From an uncultured Prevotellaceae bacterium (lineage in GTDB: Bacteria; Bacteroidota; Bacteroidia; Bacteroidales; Muribaculaceae), in NCBI GenBank assembly GCA_900318335.1, contig ONKF01000021.1, forward strand, positions 1-46,001: a DNA stretch of 46,001 nucleotides. Reading direction: 5' to 3'. Positions 1 to 9,200 of the stretch are shown here, piece by piece; the first letter of the stretch is position 1, and each line of letters starts with the position of its first letter. The notes beneath the pieces are model-generated. The model saw only the letters and a list, made by a program, of their open reading frames with translations. It searched no databases and was not told the DNA's origin. Made by a program: the position numbers and the translations under genes.

Positions 1-44
1 CCGATTTTCTTGAATACAGGTGGGAATAAATAACTGTAATTCAT
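1..44 (-). CDS. N-terminal fragment of an unidentified protein, cut by the left edge
   Basis: An ATG at position 44 on the minus strand opens a frame that stays open to the window edge and reads MNYSYLFPPVFKKIG. A Bacteroidetes-type promoter lies about 60 bp upstream on the same strand (101-131), and the stretch just before the ATG holds AAAGAGG, a possible ribosome binding site. The peptide resembles the starts of small Bacteroidetes membrane proteins with an xxFKKIGW-like segment, but only 14-15 residues are visible, so no function can be given. The promoter and the position downstream of aroB support a real gene start; the call rests on that context. Confidence 0.45.
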   Translation of the reverse strand, partial: MNYSYLFPPVFKKI

Positions 45-100
45 AATTGAAACCTCTTTAAATTGTTGAACATGGTTGTCTTTGTAATCGATTACGGCGG

Positions 101-131
101 CAAAGGTAAAGTAAACTTTTCAAAATGACAA
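101..131 (-). promoter_or_regulatory. Bacteroidetes-type promoter for the left-edge gene
   Basis: On the minus strand, TACCTTTG (101-108) matches the -7 consensus TAnnTTTG. A TTG (129-131) sits 20 bp upstream in the -33 position. It lies between the aroB stop and the ATG at 44, so the left-edge gene is probably transcribed separately from aroB. Confidence 0.6.
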
Positions 132-196
132 GCAAACTTGACAAAAAGTTATGAAAAATTTACAAAATGGAGATATTCAGGTGTTTTGGGGCTTGT

Positions 197-1231
197 CTAA
201 AGGCCGAGGTGGTCGCGCAGGATGTCGAGGGCTGCAGTGACGTCGTCGGGGCTGACGGTCTGGTCGATGCGGTAGTCGCCGATATTGGCCAGCAACGTGC
301 AGGTAATCTCACCGTCGCGGCTTTTCTTGTCGTGGCGCATCAGGTCCAGCAGTTCGTCATAGTCGTCGCAGGTAAACGGGAAATCGCGGTAATTGTCGCG
401 TACAAAGTTGCCCAATAGGTGGACATCCTCGCTGGGGAATTTCAGCAGGATGTGTGAAAGGACAGCCTCGGTGACCAATCCCCATGCCACGGCATAGCCG
501 TGAGGCACGGGTTTGCCTCGTTTCATCGCCAGGCTCTCGAACGCATGACCGACGGTGTGCCCCAGGTTGAGGGCCTTGCGCTCGCCCTGTTCATTGGGAT
601 CACGGGCGACAATGTCACATTTGACCTGCACTGAGTGACGCAGGCGTTCCAGCAAGTTATTGTGGTCGATTGGAGCGTTGAAATCATGTTCCATCAGGCG
701 AAGGAACTCGTCATGGTCGCTCAGCATCGCGTGCTTGATGACTTCGGCAAAGCCTGATTTCATTTCCTCGACGGGTAGGCTGTCAAAATAGCGTGTCGAA
801 ATAATCACGTCACTGGCAGGTGCAAAGGCCCCTATCTCGTTTTTCAGCCCATTGTAGTTAAATCCGGTCTTGCCCCCCACGGCAGCATCCACGGCACCTA
901 ATAGGGTGGTGGGCACATTGATGAATCTCATGCCCCGCTTGAACGTCGCTGCGGCAAATCCTCCCAGGTCGGTCACCATGCCGCCACCCAGGTTGATGAC
1001 CAGCGAGTGACGAGTTGCCCCAAAGTCTTCCAAGGCATCCCACACGCGGCAGACCGTTGCCAGCGACTTGCCCGTGTCCCCGTCGGGAATGACAATCATC
1101 CTCTCCTGCCCCAAGGCAAAGCGGGACGTGTTGACATCAGCAATGCACACGGTCATGTTGGGGGCCATGTTTACCTTTAAGCGTTCAATGGCCTCCTCGA
1201 CATCGTTGGTGAAGATGAGATTCTGTTGCAT
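197..1231 (-). CDS. aroB: 3-dehydroquinate synthase
   Basis: Cytoplasmic enzyme of the shikimate pathway. It converts DAHP to 3-dehydroquinate using NAD and a divalent metal. The 344-residue protein has the family motifs in order: the nucleotide-binding GGGMVTDLGG, VPTTLLGAVDAAVGGKTG, FAEVIKHA, and the metal-binding NLGHTVGHAFE and PHGYAVAWG. Length is normal for the family. I chose the ATG at 1231 over an in-frame TTG two codons upstream. It is the last gene of a minus-strand series after a DUF5715 lipoprotein and a HAD phosphatase. An intrinsic terminator ends only four bases before its start codon, so its transcription either reads through or starts from a promoter I cannot identify. Confidence 0.95.
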   Translation of the reverse strand: MQQNLIFTNDVEEAIERLKVNMAPNMTVCIADVNTSRFALGQERMIVIPDGDTGKSLATVCRVWDALEDFGATRHSLVINLGGGMVTDLGGFAAATFKRGMRFINVPTTLLGAVDAAVGGKTGFNYNGLKNEIGAFAPASDVIISTRYFDSLPVEEMKSGFAEVIKHAMLSDHDEFLRLMEHDFNAPIDHNNLLERLRHSVQVKCDIVARDPNEQGERKALNLGHTVGHAFESLAMKRGKPVPHGYAVAWGLVTEAVLSHILLKFPSEDVHLLGNFVRDNYRDFPFTCDDYDELLDLMRHDKKSRDGEITCTLLANIGDYRIDQTVSPDDVTAALDILRDHLGL

Positions 1232-1235
1232 AATC

Positions 1236-1293
1236 AAAAAAACACGAATTATACAAATTAATTAAGGAGGATGTTAATTCGTATAATTCGTGT
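1236..1293 (-). terminator. Intrinsic terminator between HAD gene and aroB
   Basis: Arms 1242-1261 and 1274-1293 pair over 20 bp with one mismatch or wobble around a 12-base loop. On the minus strand the stem is followed at once by seven Ts (1236-1242, the innermost shared with the stem). The aroB ATG lies four bases beyond the T-run. It would end HAD transcripts and limit expression of aroB. Confidence 0.7.
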
Positions 1294-1312
1294 AATTCGT
1301 AGTTAAAACTGT

Positions 1313-2053
1313 TTAGGCCTTGACGAGCGTCAGCGCCACGAGCAGTGATGGCAGGGCGGCAGCCAGCTCATCCATGTTCTTATAAACGAGGTCGGCACCA
1401 GCCTTGTACAGGTCCTTCTCGGGGATGGGGCCCGTCGTCACGCCGATGGTGAAGCAACCGGCGGCATGGGCAGCCTGAACGCCCAGCGGGGCATTCTCAA
1501 TGACGATACACTGGTTGGATTTCTTCTCGGACTTGGCCATCGCTTTCAGATAGGGCTCAGGATTGGGTTTGCCCTTGCGCACGTCATGTCCCGTTACTTT
1601 CACTTCACCGAACAGATCGGGAAAATCCTTAGAGATGCGCTCCAGCAGGGTGTCCTGTTGTGATCCGGTCACCAGCACGTTCTCCACGCCTGATTCCTTC
1701 AGTGTCTTCAGTACCCGAATGGCACCTGGCATTATGGGAGCTTCGCCCAGCTCACGGAAATAGCGCGTTTTCACGCCATACAGGGCGAGGGCCTCGTCGT
1801 CGGTGATGTTTTTGCCAGCACCGGTCTTGAACTTTGTCTTGATGATTTCGCTACCGGTCATGCCTTCCATCTCGTAGAACTCGTCGCGGGTACACTTAAT
1901 ACCGTTTTTCTTCATGAGTTTCACCCAGGCCTGGGTGTGCAGCTTCATTGAGTCATAGAGTACGCCGTCACAGTCGATGAGAGCGGCGTGAATGTCAAAG
2001 CCCTTGTGACCTGTATATTTCAGGTACTCGGCTATCGTCTGTTGTAAGGTCAT
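1313..2053 (-). CDS. HAD-superfamily phosphatase (beta-phosphoglucomutase-like subfamily)
   Basis: A 246-residue cytoplasmic hydrolase of the haloacid dehalogenase superfamily. The nucleophile motif I is ALIDCDGVLYDSM (DxD at about residues 28-30), motif II is VLVTGS, the motif III lysine lies in KGKPNPEPYLKAM, and motif IV is VIENAPLGVQAAHAAG. The DxDGVLxDS form and the KPxPEPY element place it in the beta-phosphoglucomutase/phosphoglycolate phosphatase-like group. The helical cap follows motif I. Substrate cannot be told from sequence; sugar phosphates are typical. It starts 33 bp after the DUF5715 gene and probably shares its promoter. An intrinsic terminator follows its stop codon. Confidence 0.85.
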   Translation of the reverse strand: MTLQQTIAEYLKYTGHKGFDIHAALIDCDGVLYDSMKLHTQAWVKLMKKNGIKCTRDEFYEMEGMTGSEIIKTKFKTGAGKNITDDEALALYGVKTRYFRELGEAPIMPGAIRVLKTLKESGVENVLVTGSQQDTLLERISKDFPDLFGEVKVTGHDVRKGKPNPEPYLKAMAKSEKKSNQCIVIENAPLGVQAAHAAGCFTIGVTTGPIPEKDLYKAGADLVYKNMDELAAALPSLLVALTLVKA

Positions 2054-2086
2054 TGGATTGATTGATTAATATAATTGTACATTTTT

Positions 2087-2842
2087 TTATCTCACAGTGA
2101 TGTGCAGGCATCCCGACTTGCGCTCAAAGATGGCATAACAGCGTCCCTTCTGCCGGAAGTCCTGCACGACCTCGGCAAGGATGTTCTTCAGATCCTCAAG
2201 TGACACCACCATGCTCGGGTCCAAGCAGTCAAACTTTACCCAACTGATGTCGAATGTCGTGCCATAGCGGTGGCATGAGTTCTCGGTCGCGGCCCGATTG
2301 CGGCGCATGAGCTTGGACACGCTATAAACCGTGCGCGTGACACTGGTTACCTTGATGCGGTAATCCTTGCCGCCGCGCTTCCTGATACTGTCTTGAAAGG
2401 CATAGCCGATTTCCTTGAGCAGCTGGGCAGCTTTGGGCACGAGGTATGGAACCGATGCGCTCAGGTCATCGAGCATATAGGCTTCACACGAGAAAATCCT
2501 GATGAGGGGTTTGTCGATACGGTATGCATCGCGCAGGCTTGTGATGGGCTTGATGCCGTTCTTCTCGGCTGCCACAAGTTGTAGGGCATTGCTGTCGTTG
2601 AAGATTTGCTTGAGAGGGCGCTGCTCGATGTAAGTGGGCAGGCGGTGTATTTCGGCATTGGCGATGAGGCCCATGCTGTCACCGGTGATGCTGCGGTTGA
2701 TGGGCATGGGTGGCGGAGCCTTGTAGTCCCATGCCGTGGTATCTTGTTGCTGCTTGCTGCCATGTCCGCACGAAGTGGCGCTTGCCAGGGCAAGGCCCAT
2801 CAGCAATAGCAGCGGTAGCAGACGCAAGATGTCTCGGTTCAT
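2087..2842 (-). CDS. DUF5715-family lipoprotein with M15/VanY-like metallopeptidase motif
   Basis: A 251-residue predicted lipoprotein with a hydrophobic signal and lipobox Cys25 (ASATSC). The C-terminal half carries SCHRYGTTFD (His191, Asp198), which fits the zinc-binding SxHxxGxxxD motif of M15 D-Ala-D-Ala carboxypeptidases, and ends in LHITVR with His247 as the probable third ligand. Active M15 enzymes normally have Glu three residues before that last His (ExxH), but here the position is Gly (GCLH). A catalytic role is therefore doubtful and a peptidoglycan-binding or remodelling role is inference. It is first in the minus-strand unit with the HAD phosphatase and has its own -7 element upstream. 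Confidence 0.7.
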   Translation of the reverse strand: MNRDILRLLPLLLLMGLALASATSCGHGSKQQQDTTAWDYKAPPPMPINRSITGDSMGLIANAEIHRLPTYIEQRPLKQIFNDSNALQLVAAEKNGIKPITSLRDAYRIDKPLIRIFSCEAYMLDDLSASVPYLVPKAAQLLKEIGYAFQDSIRKRGGKDYRIKVTSVTRTVYSVSKLMRRNRAATENSCHRYGTTFDISWVKFDCLDPSMVVSLEDLKNILAEVVQDFRQKGRCYAIFERKSGCLHITVR

Positions 2843-2877
2843 TTCTTTATATTACGGTAGTTTCTTGTTTCAGCAAG

Positions 2878-2885
2878 CAAAGTTA
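2878..2885 (-). promoter_or_regulatory. -7 element for the DUF5715/HAD unit
   Basis: Minus-strand TAACTTTG matches TAnnTTTG exactly, 35 bp upstream of the ATG at 2842. No convincing -33 TTG is present at the usual spacing. Confidence 0.5.
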
Positions 2886-2958
2886 CATATAAATAATGAA
2901 AAATCCGTCCCTATTAGCATCAAAATTGCCACATTTTTTGTAATATTGCACCTTCAAA

Positions 2959-3459
2959 ATGGCAGAACCCTTGAAATACAGCGTGCTTTTCGTCTGTCTG
3001 GGCAACATTTGCCGGTCACCGGCGGCCCAGGCGGTGATGCAGCGCATGGTGGATGAGCGGGGCTTGACCGACCGTTTCTATATCGACTCGGCGGGTACGG
3101 GTGGTTACCACATCGGCGACCTGCCCGACAAGCGTATGCGCGTTCATGCCCGCCCGCGCGGCTATGAGTTGACCCATCGGGCAAGAAAGGTTAAATCGGC
3201 TGATTTTGATGACTTTGATCTTATAGTGGGAATGGATGCCGCCAACGTGGACGACCTGCGCTACAAGGCTGCCACCATCGAGCAGCAGGACAAGGTGGTG
3301 ATGATGGGTGACTACATCCGCCAGTTCCCCCACTATGACTATGTGCCAGACCCCTACTATGAGGGCAGTGAGGGCTTTGAACTCGTGCTCGACTTGCTGG
3401 AGGATGCCTGTGACAACCTATTGAACCGAATAATAGAAAAAAACAAGATATTAAAATGA
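2959..3459 (+). CDS. Low-molecular-weight protein tyrosine phosphatase
   Basis: A 166-residue cytoplasmic phosphatase. The catalytic P-loop CLGNICRSP (nucleophile Cys13, Arg19) sits near the N-terminus as in all LMW-PTPs, and the general-acid loop is PDPYYEG near the C-terminal third. Length is typical of the family. In Bacteroidetes such enzymes often act on tyrosine kinases of exopolysaccharide export, but no kinase is nearby. The ATG at 2959 follows a near-consensus -7 element (TAATATTG, 2941-2948) by only ten bases, so the mRNA leader would be very short. Its stop overlaps the start of the GH20 gene by 4 bp (ATGA), so the two are cotranscribed. Confidence 0.9.
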   Translation: MAEPLKYSVLFVCLGNICRSPAAQAVMQRMVDERGLTDRFYIDSAGTGGYHIGDLPDKRMRVHARPRGYELTHRARKVKSADFDDFDLIVGMDAANVDDLRYKAATIEQQDKVVMMGDYIRQFPHYDYVPDPYYEGSEGFELVLDLLEDACDNLLNRIIEKNKILK

Positions 3460-5933
3460 AGAGATTCAAATTATTAGCAATGCTCTCATGTGCCCTCGTC
3501 GCACTCGCAATGAGCGCCCAGTCGCCCATTGCCGTGAATTGGCACATGGGACAGAACAACACCGCTGACAATAACTACAGTTCGCGGTTTGTCATCAAGA
3601 ACGTGTCCAAGCAGCCCCTGGGCAACGACTGGCAGTTCTTCTTTAACCAGTTCTCCCGCTCGGTGACCCTGCCCGCTGGTTGTCCTGTTGACATCGACGA
3701 GGTATCGACAACCTATTACCGCGTTAAGCCCAATGCCAATTATAAGCCCCTTGCCGCTGGCGACTCGCTCGTGATTGAGATGATAATGGGCGGAGCCGTC
3801 ATCAACAAGTGCTATATGCCAGCTGGCGGTCATGTGGTGATGGGTGGCGACATGACGCATCCCATCGCAGTCAAAATCAACTGCTCGCCGCTCGACAAGC
3901 CTGGCCAGTGGCGTGACCACAAGGCCTATCCTGACGGCAACTATATGTATAGCTACAACGAGGCTATCAACGGATTTGGCGATGGCTACACGGGCAATGA
4001 CTATGACATCTTCCCTGCCCCCAAGCAGGTGGATATCGAGGACGGCTTTACCCAGTTGGGTACCATTGTGAGCATCAAGACGGGTAAATTCCTCCAGTGG
4101 GGTGGATATAGCCGTGCCAAGAAGTTCCTCACCAATGAGTTGGAGAAACGAGGCATCTATGTCTCGAGCGGTCAGAAGACCGTCATCCAACTATTGCTCG
4201 ATAAGAAGATGAGCAAGAACCGTGAGTATTACAGCCTGCGTGTGCATGACGGCCGCATCATCATCCGTGGTGTCACGAGTTCGGCCTTGATGAACGGTGT
4301 CAAGACCCTCATCGCCGCTCTGGACCACAGCAAGGGCAACCGCCTGCAGAACTGCTTCGTCATCGACTGGCCCGACTTCAAGTATCGTGGTTTCCATCTC
4401 GATATTGCCCGCAACTACATTGGCGGCCTTACTGAACTCAAGCGCTTTGTGGATCTGCTGGCCTATTACAAAATCAACACGTGGCAGTTCCACTTCACCG
4501 ACGACGAGGCTTGGCGCCTTGAGATTCCCGGCTTCCCCGAGCTGACTCAAGTGGCCTCGCGCCGTGGCGCTACCCTCGACGAGAAGGGCTATCTGGCTCA
4601 GATATTTGATGGCAACGGCAATCCCGATGACTTGAGCCAGAGTGCCAACGGCTATCTCACCCGCAGTGAGTTTATCGACCTGCTGCGCTATGCCTGGCAG
4701 CGAGGCGTGAACATCATTCCCGAGATTGAGACCCCCGGCCATGCCCGTGCCGCCATCATAGCGATGAAGAACCGTGCCACGAGCAATCCCACTGCCGAGC
4801 AATTCCGCCTCTGGGACGAAAAGGATGCGAGCGTTTATACCTCGGCCCAGAGCTATCATGACAATGTGCTCAACGTGGCCAGCGATGACGTTTACCGCTT
4901 TATCGACCGCGTGGTTGCTGAGTTGCAGAAGATGTACAAGGAGGCAGGCCTCAAACTCGAGGTGGTTCATCTGGGTGGCGACGAGGTGGCTCGTGGCGCA
5001 TGGGACAAGAGTCCTGATGTGCAGGCGCTCATGCAGCGCGAGGGGCTCAAGAACCAGCACGACGTGCACGCCTATTTCCTCAAGCGTATCAGCGGCCTGC
5101 TCGAGGCCCGCAAAATCCGCATCGAGGGTTGGCAGGAAGTGGGTCTCGACAACACACCCGAATACAATGCGCTGATGACCCATCGCGTGGCGGGCGTGAA
5201 TGCATGGAGCACAGTGGGCTCCCACAGTGATGTGCCTTACCGCCTGGCCAATGACGGCTATCCCGTCATCCTGTCTAATGTGACCAACTTCTATATGGAT
5301 ATGGGCTATAGCTGGCACCAGAACGAGCAAGGTCTGCACTGGGGCGGAAAGGTCGATGAAATCGATGCTTGGAGCGCATTGCCAGCCAACATCTATGCCA
5401 GCGCGCGCACTGCCGTTGATGGCACTCCCATTGACATCTCTACCGCTGCCGATGGCAAGGTAAAACTCGAAAAGCCCGAAAACATCATCGGTGTTCAGGC
5501 TCAGTTGTGGGGAGAAACCTTGCGTAACTTTGACCAGGTGCAGTACATGATGTTGCCCAAGATGATGGGCGTGAGCGAGCGCGCATGGAATGCCATCCCC
5601 GACTGGAGCAAGGACCTGACCGACACCAAGGCCTATAACGAGGCCCGCCACCAGTATAACCTCAAGATCGGCACACGCGAGTTGCCCTTGCTGCACAGTA
5701 TGGGCTTCAATTTCCGCGTGGGGCCTCCGGGTATCAAGCTGGTTGACGGCAAGTTGCTGATTAACACCCAGTACCCCGACGAGATGGTGACCTATACCCT
5801 CGATGGCAGCGAACCCACCATAACCTCACCCCGCTGGACAGCTCCTGTCACCATCAAGAACCAGCCGCAGGTTATCAAGGCAAAGGCCTTCTATCTGGGT
5901 CATGAGAGCGTGACGACCTACTTGTTCAAGTAA
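3456..5933 (+). CDS. Secreted beta-N-acetylhexosaminidase, GH20
   Basis: An 825-residue exo-acting enzyme that removes terminal beta-linked GlcNAc or GalNAc. Residues 1-22 form a signal peptide (MKRFKLLAMLSCALVALAMSA). A chitobiase N-terminal beta domain follows (about 25-170), then the GH20b domain, then the catalytic barrel from about residue 305 (RGFHLDIARNYIG, FHFTDDEAWRLEIPGFPEL, IPEIETPGHARA). HLGGDEV holds the catalytic Asp509-Glu510 pair. The C-terminal domain, with YTLDGSEPT, is an Fn3-associated chitobiase C domain. There is no lipobox, so a periplasmic or secreted location is likely. It is coupled to the upstream phosphatase by a 4-bp overlap. Its activity would suit the glycan locus that starts 300 bp downstream. 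Confidence 0.95.
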   Translation: MKRFKLLAMLSCALVALAMSAQSPIAVNWHMGQNNTADNNYSSRFVIKNVSKQPLGNDWQFFFNQFSRSVTLPAGCPVDIDEVSTTYYRVKPNANYKPLAAGDSLVIEMIMGGAVINKCYMPAGGHVVMGGDMTHPIAVKINCSPLDKPGQWRDHKAYPDGNYMYSYNEAINGFGDGYTGNDYDIFPAPKQVDIEDGFTQLGTIVSIKTGKFLQWGGYSRAKKFLTNELEKRGIYVSSGQKTVIQLLLDKKMSKNREYYSLRVHDGRIIIRGVTSSALMNGVKTLIAALDHSKGNRLQNCFVIDWPDFKYRGFHLDIARNYIGGLTELKRFVDLLAYYKINTWQFHFTDDEAWRLEIPGFPELTQVASRRGATLDEKGYLAQIFDGNGNPDDLSQSANGYLTRSEFIDLLRYAWQRGVNIIPEIETPGHARAAIIAMKNRATSNPTAEQFRLWDEKDASVYTSAQSYHDNVLNVASDDVYRFIDRVVAELQKMYKEAGLKLEVVHLGGDEVARGAWDKSPDVQALMQREGLKNQHDVHAYFLKRISGLLEARKIRIEGWQEVGLDNTPEYNALMTHRVAGVNAWSTVGSHSDVPYRLANDGYPVILSNVTNFYMDMGYSWHQNEQGLHWGGKVDEIDAWSALPANIYASARTAVDGTPIDISTAADGKVKLEKPENIIGVQAQLWGETLRNFDQVQYMMLPKMMGVSERAWNAIPDWSKDLTDTKAYNEARHQYNLKIGTRELPLLHSMGFNFRVGPPGIKLVDGKLLINTQYPDEMVTYTLDGSEPTITSPRWTAPVTIKNQPQVIKAKAFYLGHESVTTYLFK

Positions 5934-5948
5934 CACCAGACTACTGGT

Positions 5949-6042
5949 AGAAGGAAGACAATAAGTACAATAAATACAATGTTGTGAAGCGGTGTTTACG
6001 CTTAGCACCTGTTGTATTTATTGTATTTATTGTTTTCTTTTT
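5949..6042 (+). terminator. Very long hairpin terminator after GH20
   Basis: Arms 5958-5979 and 6012-6033 pair over 22 bp with one G-U wobble. The pairing extends outward to 5949-5957 and 6034-6042 through a purine-rich arm and a T-rich arm with further G-U pairs, giving about 31 bp. A smaller stem (AAGCG/CGCTT) lies in the loop. The right arm ends in a T-run, as expected of an intrinsic terminator. The rest of the 301-bp gene-free interval 5934-6234 holds the susC promoter and leader. Confidence 0.7.
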
Positions 6043-6164
6043 GGTAGAGATGAAAGCTTGTGTTAATATGCAAAAAATCATGAAAATTTGTTGTTAAATC
6101 AAAAATTTCGAATTTTTCAATGTTAAAGTCATGACTAATGGTTTAACAATTGAAAAATAATGTG

Positions 6165-6172
6165 TATGTTTG
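6165..6172 (+). promoter_or_regulatory. -7 element of the susC-led locus
   Basis: TATGTTTG matches TAnnTTTG, and a TTT lies about 20 bp upstream in the -33 position. The leader to the susC ATG at 6235 would be about 55 bases. No other strong promoter is seen before 18.2 kb, so this probably drives the first half of the locus. Confidence 0.6.
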
Positions 6173-6234
6173 TAGTTCAATCTACAGCCAACTTTCGCTT
6201 ACAATTATTACCTAACAATAAAACCTATTGAAGA

Positions 6235-9200
6235 ATGAGAAAACAGTTACTATTGCTACTCTGCCTAAGCCTCTTGTCGCTGCCGGGACTTGCCCGTGTG
6301 GTGACAGGCATGGTGACGCAGTCGAGCGACGGCGAGCCGATTATCGGCGCGTCGGTCAAGGTGCACGGCACAACGCGCGGCACGGCGACCGACTTTGACG
6401 GCCATTTCTCGATTGAGGCCAACGACGGCGACGTGCTCGACGTGAGCTACGTGGGCATGAATCCCAAGAGCGTGAAGATTGGCCCGGGCCAGACCGTGGT
6501 CAATATCGCCCTTGAAGATAACGCCCAGGTGCTGGGTGAGGTCGTGGTGACCGCCATGGGCCAGACCCAAGAGAAAAAGAAACTGAACTTTGCCGTTCAG
6601 TCCCTTGACGAAGAGGCGGTGACCGCTGGCGGTTCCACCAACTTTGCCAACACCCTGCAGGGCAAGATTGCCGGTCTGCAAGTGAACACTGGCGGCAGTT
6701 CGCCCAACTCCTCGACCCAGGTCATCATTCGTGCCATCTCGTCGATGAACAACTCCCAGAGTAACGAGCCGTTGCTCATCGTGGACGGTATGGCCATCCG
6801 TGGTGGTGGCTCGACGCTGGCCGACATGAACCCCAACGACATCGAGAACATCACGGTCCTCAAGGGTGCTGCCGCATCGGCACTCTATGGCCAGGAAGGT
6901 GCCAACGGTGTCATCATGATCACCACCAAGGGCGGTGGCAAGGGTGGCGAAGTCACCGTTACAGCGTCGGCAACACTGGAATTGAACACGCCCGCCCGTC
7001 TTCCCAAAATCCAGAGCACCTTCATTCCCGGTGCCAAGGGTATGTACAAGGAGAACATGGGCAGCGGTGGCTGGGGCCCCTACATGAGTAAGGATGACAC
7101 CTATTACAACAACTTGAAGGATTTCCTCAAGACGGGCATCATGCAGAAATATGATGTCAGCGTCAGTGGCGGTACCGAGAGGTTCTCGTCCTATGCCTCG
7201 GTTTCCTATAGCGACAACCAAGGTATTGTTCCCAAGGACTACCGCCGTCAGGTGAATGCCCTCATCAAGGGCACTTACAAGCCCAGTGACAAAGTGACGA
7301 TTCAGTTGAGCGCCAACTTCATGAACCGCAAGGCGCGCGGCTTTGGCAACTCGATGTCCACCATCTATAATTGGGGTATCAATAAGGACATGAGCAACTA
7401 TCGCACACTGGAGGGACACGTTAACTGGTGGGCATACTACGATCATTGGGAGAATCTGCTCGACACTGAGCGCATCAACGGTGCCGTGTCGCCCTACTTT
7501 GGCCGTTACATGGACTGGAGCGAGACCGAAGGCAACCGCTTCATCATCAACGGCCAGATTAGCTATGAGCCAATAAAGAACCTGGTATTTACAGGCAAGA
7601 TGGGATATGATAAGGGCTACTCGATGTATGACTCTTACACTGTGCCCCGCCTCTATGACGGCGACCTGGTGGATCCTACCGCCGAGGATGTGCAGACCAA
7701 GCTCTCGGATATGCAGTCCCGCTATGGTTCCTACAGTTTCCAGCCCTCACGCAGTTCATTGCTCAATATGCAGTTCTTGGCCACCTACCAGCATACCTTT
7801 GCCGAGGATTATACCGTGAGTGCCCTTTACGGTCTCGAGTACAAGGAGACGCATGGCTTGGAGTCATCGATTTACAATGAGCACTTCCAGCTTGGTGGAG
7901 AATTCTACAGCTTCAACAACACCGATTTCACCAATGGTGACCTGCTTATCAGCAACCATCCCACGTTGTACCATTCGACTTACAACAAGTATGGCCACTT
8001 CGGCGAGTTAAGGTTTGACTACAAGGGCATGGCGCAGCTTTCGGTCACTGGCCGTATGGACGGTTCGTCGGCCTTTAAGCAGGCATCCAAGACCAATTAT
8101 TTCTATCCCTCGGTTACGGCAGGTGTCATCTTCAGTGAACTGTTCAACCTGAGCAATAACTGGTTCAGTTACGGTAAGTTGCGCGGCAACTGGGCTAAGG
8201 TGGGTAAAGACAGTCCCCGATACCTGTTTACCGACACCTACAAGCAGTGGACGCTGTTCCCCGATGGCGGTTACGGAGTGGATCCCACCACATCACGCGC
8301 CATTGACCTGGAGCCCGAGATGACCAAGTCGTGGGAGATTGGTGCTGACTTGCGCTTCTTCCACAACTGGACACGCCTTGACATCGCCTACTACTCGACC
8401 ACTGTAGATAATCAGATTGTGAGTGTGCGTGTTTCACCGGCTTCGGGAACGATTCTGCAAACCCGCAATGAGGGAAGCCTGAAGAATCACGGTATGGAAA
8501 TCTCGTTGAATCAGGACATCATCAAGGCAACTGATTTCACTTGGTCGGCACTGGCCAACTTCTCGTTCAACCGCAGCAAGGTGCTTTACTTGCCTAACGA
8601 TATCACCGAGATTCAGGGCACGCAGTATGGTGACATCTTCCCCGTTGCCCGCCTGGGTGAATCCTCGACGGGTATCTCGGGTAAGGACTACGTGCGTGAC
8701 CCGGACGGCAACGTTGTGTGTGACGAGAACGGTTATCCCATCATCAATGCAGCCAAGGGTCTCTACATCGGTAATCGTGAGCCTGACTGGCTGCTGGGTG
8801 TAGGTAGCACGTTGCGTTATAAGAATGCGACACTGTCCTTCCTGTTTGATGGCCGCAAGGGTGGTGACGTGGTCAACGTCACGGGCCGTAGCCAGATTAC
8901 CAACGGCATGAGCAGCCTGTATGACCGCTATCGCAACCGCGAGTACATCATCGACGGTGTGCAGGCCGTGGCTGGTCCTGATGGAACGACAACCTATGTC
9001 AAGAACACGACACCTATCGTGCTTGACTCCTATTTCATCAACACCTATTACTCGACTGTATCGTCCAACTTCATTGAGGACGGTTCCTATATCCGCTTGA
9101 GTTATGTGACGCTGAGCTATGACTTCGGCAAGCACTTCAAGCGCACTTGGCCCGTCAAGGGCTTGTCGCTTACCGCTACAGCACGCAACCTGTTCCTGCT

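Noticed and set aside
1262-1306. Plus-strand AAGGAGG followed by an ATG and 11 codons in the hairpin before aroB
   Set aside because: The ATG frame (about 1271-1306) encodes a short Ile/Arg peptide that simply reflects the inverted repeat; there is no gene downstream on that strand.
4191-5696. Long minus-strand open frame of 501 codons opposite the GH20 gene
   Set aside because: It is a shadow of the GH20 gene: the coding strand carries a complete, motif-bearing enzyme, and the antisense protein shows no family features.
6265-7446. Minus-strand open frame of 393 codons opposite susC
   Set aside because: Antisense to the well-defined carboxypeptidase-like and plug domains of SusC; rich in His and Val as typical for shadows of GC-rich codons.
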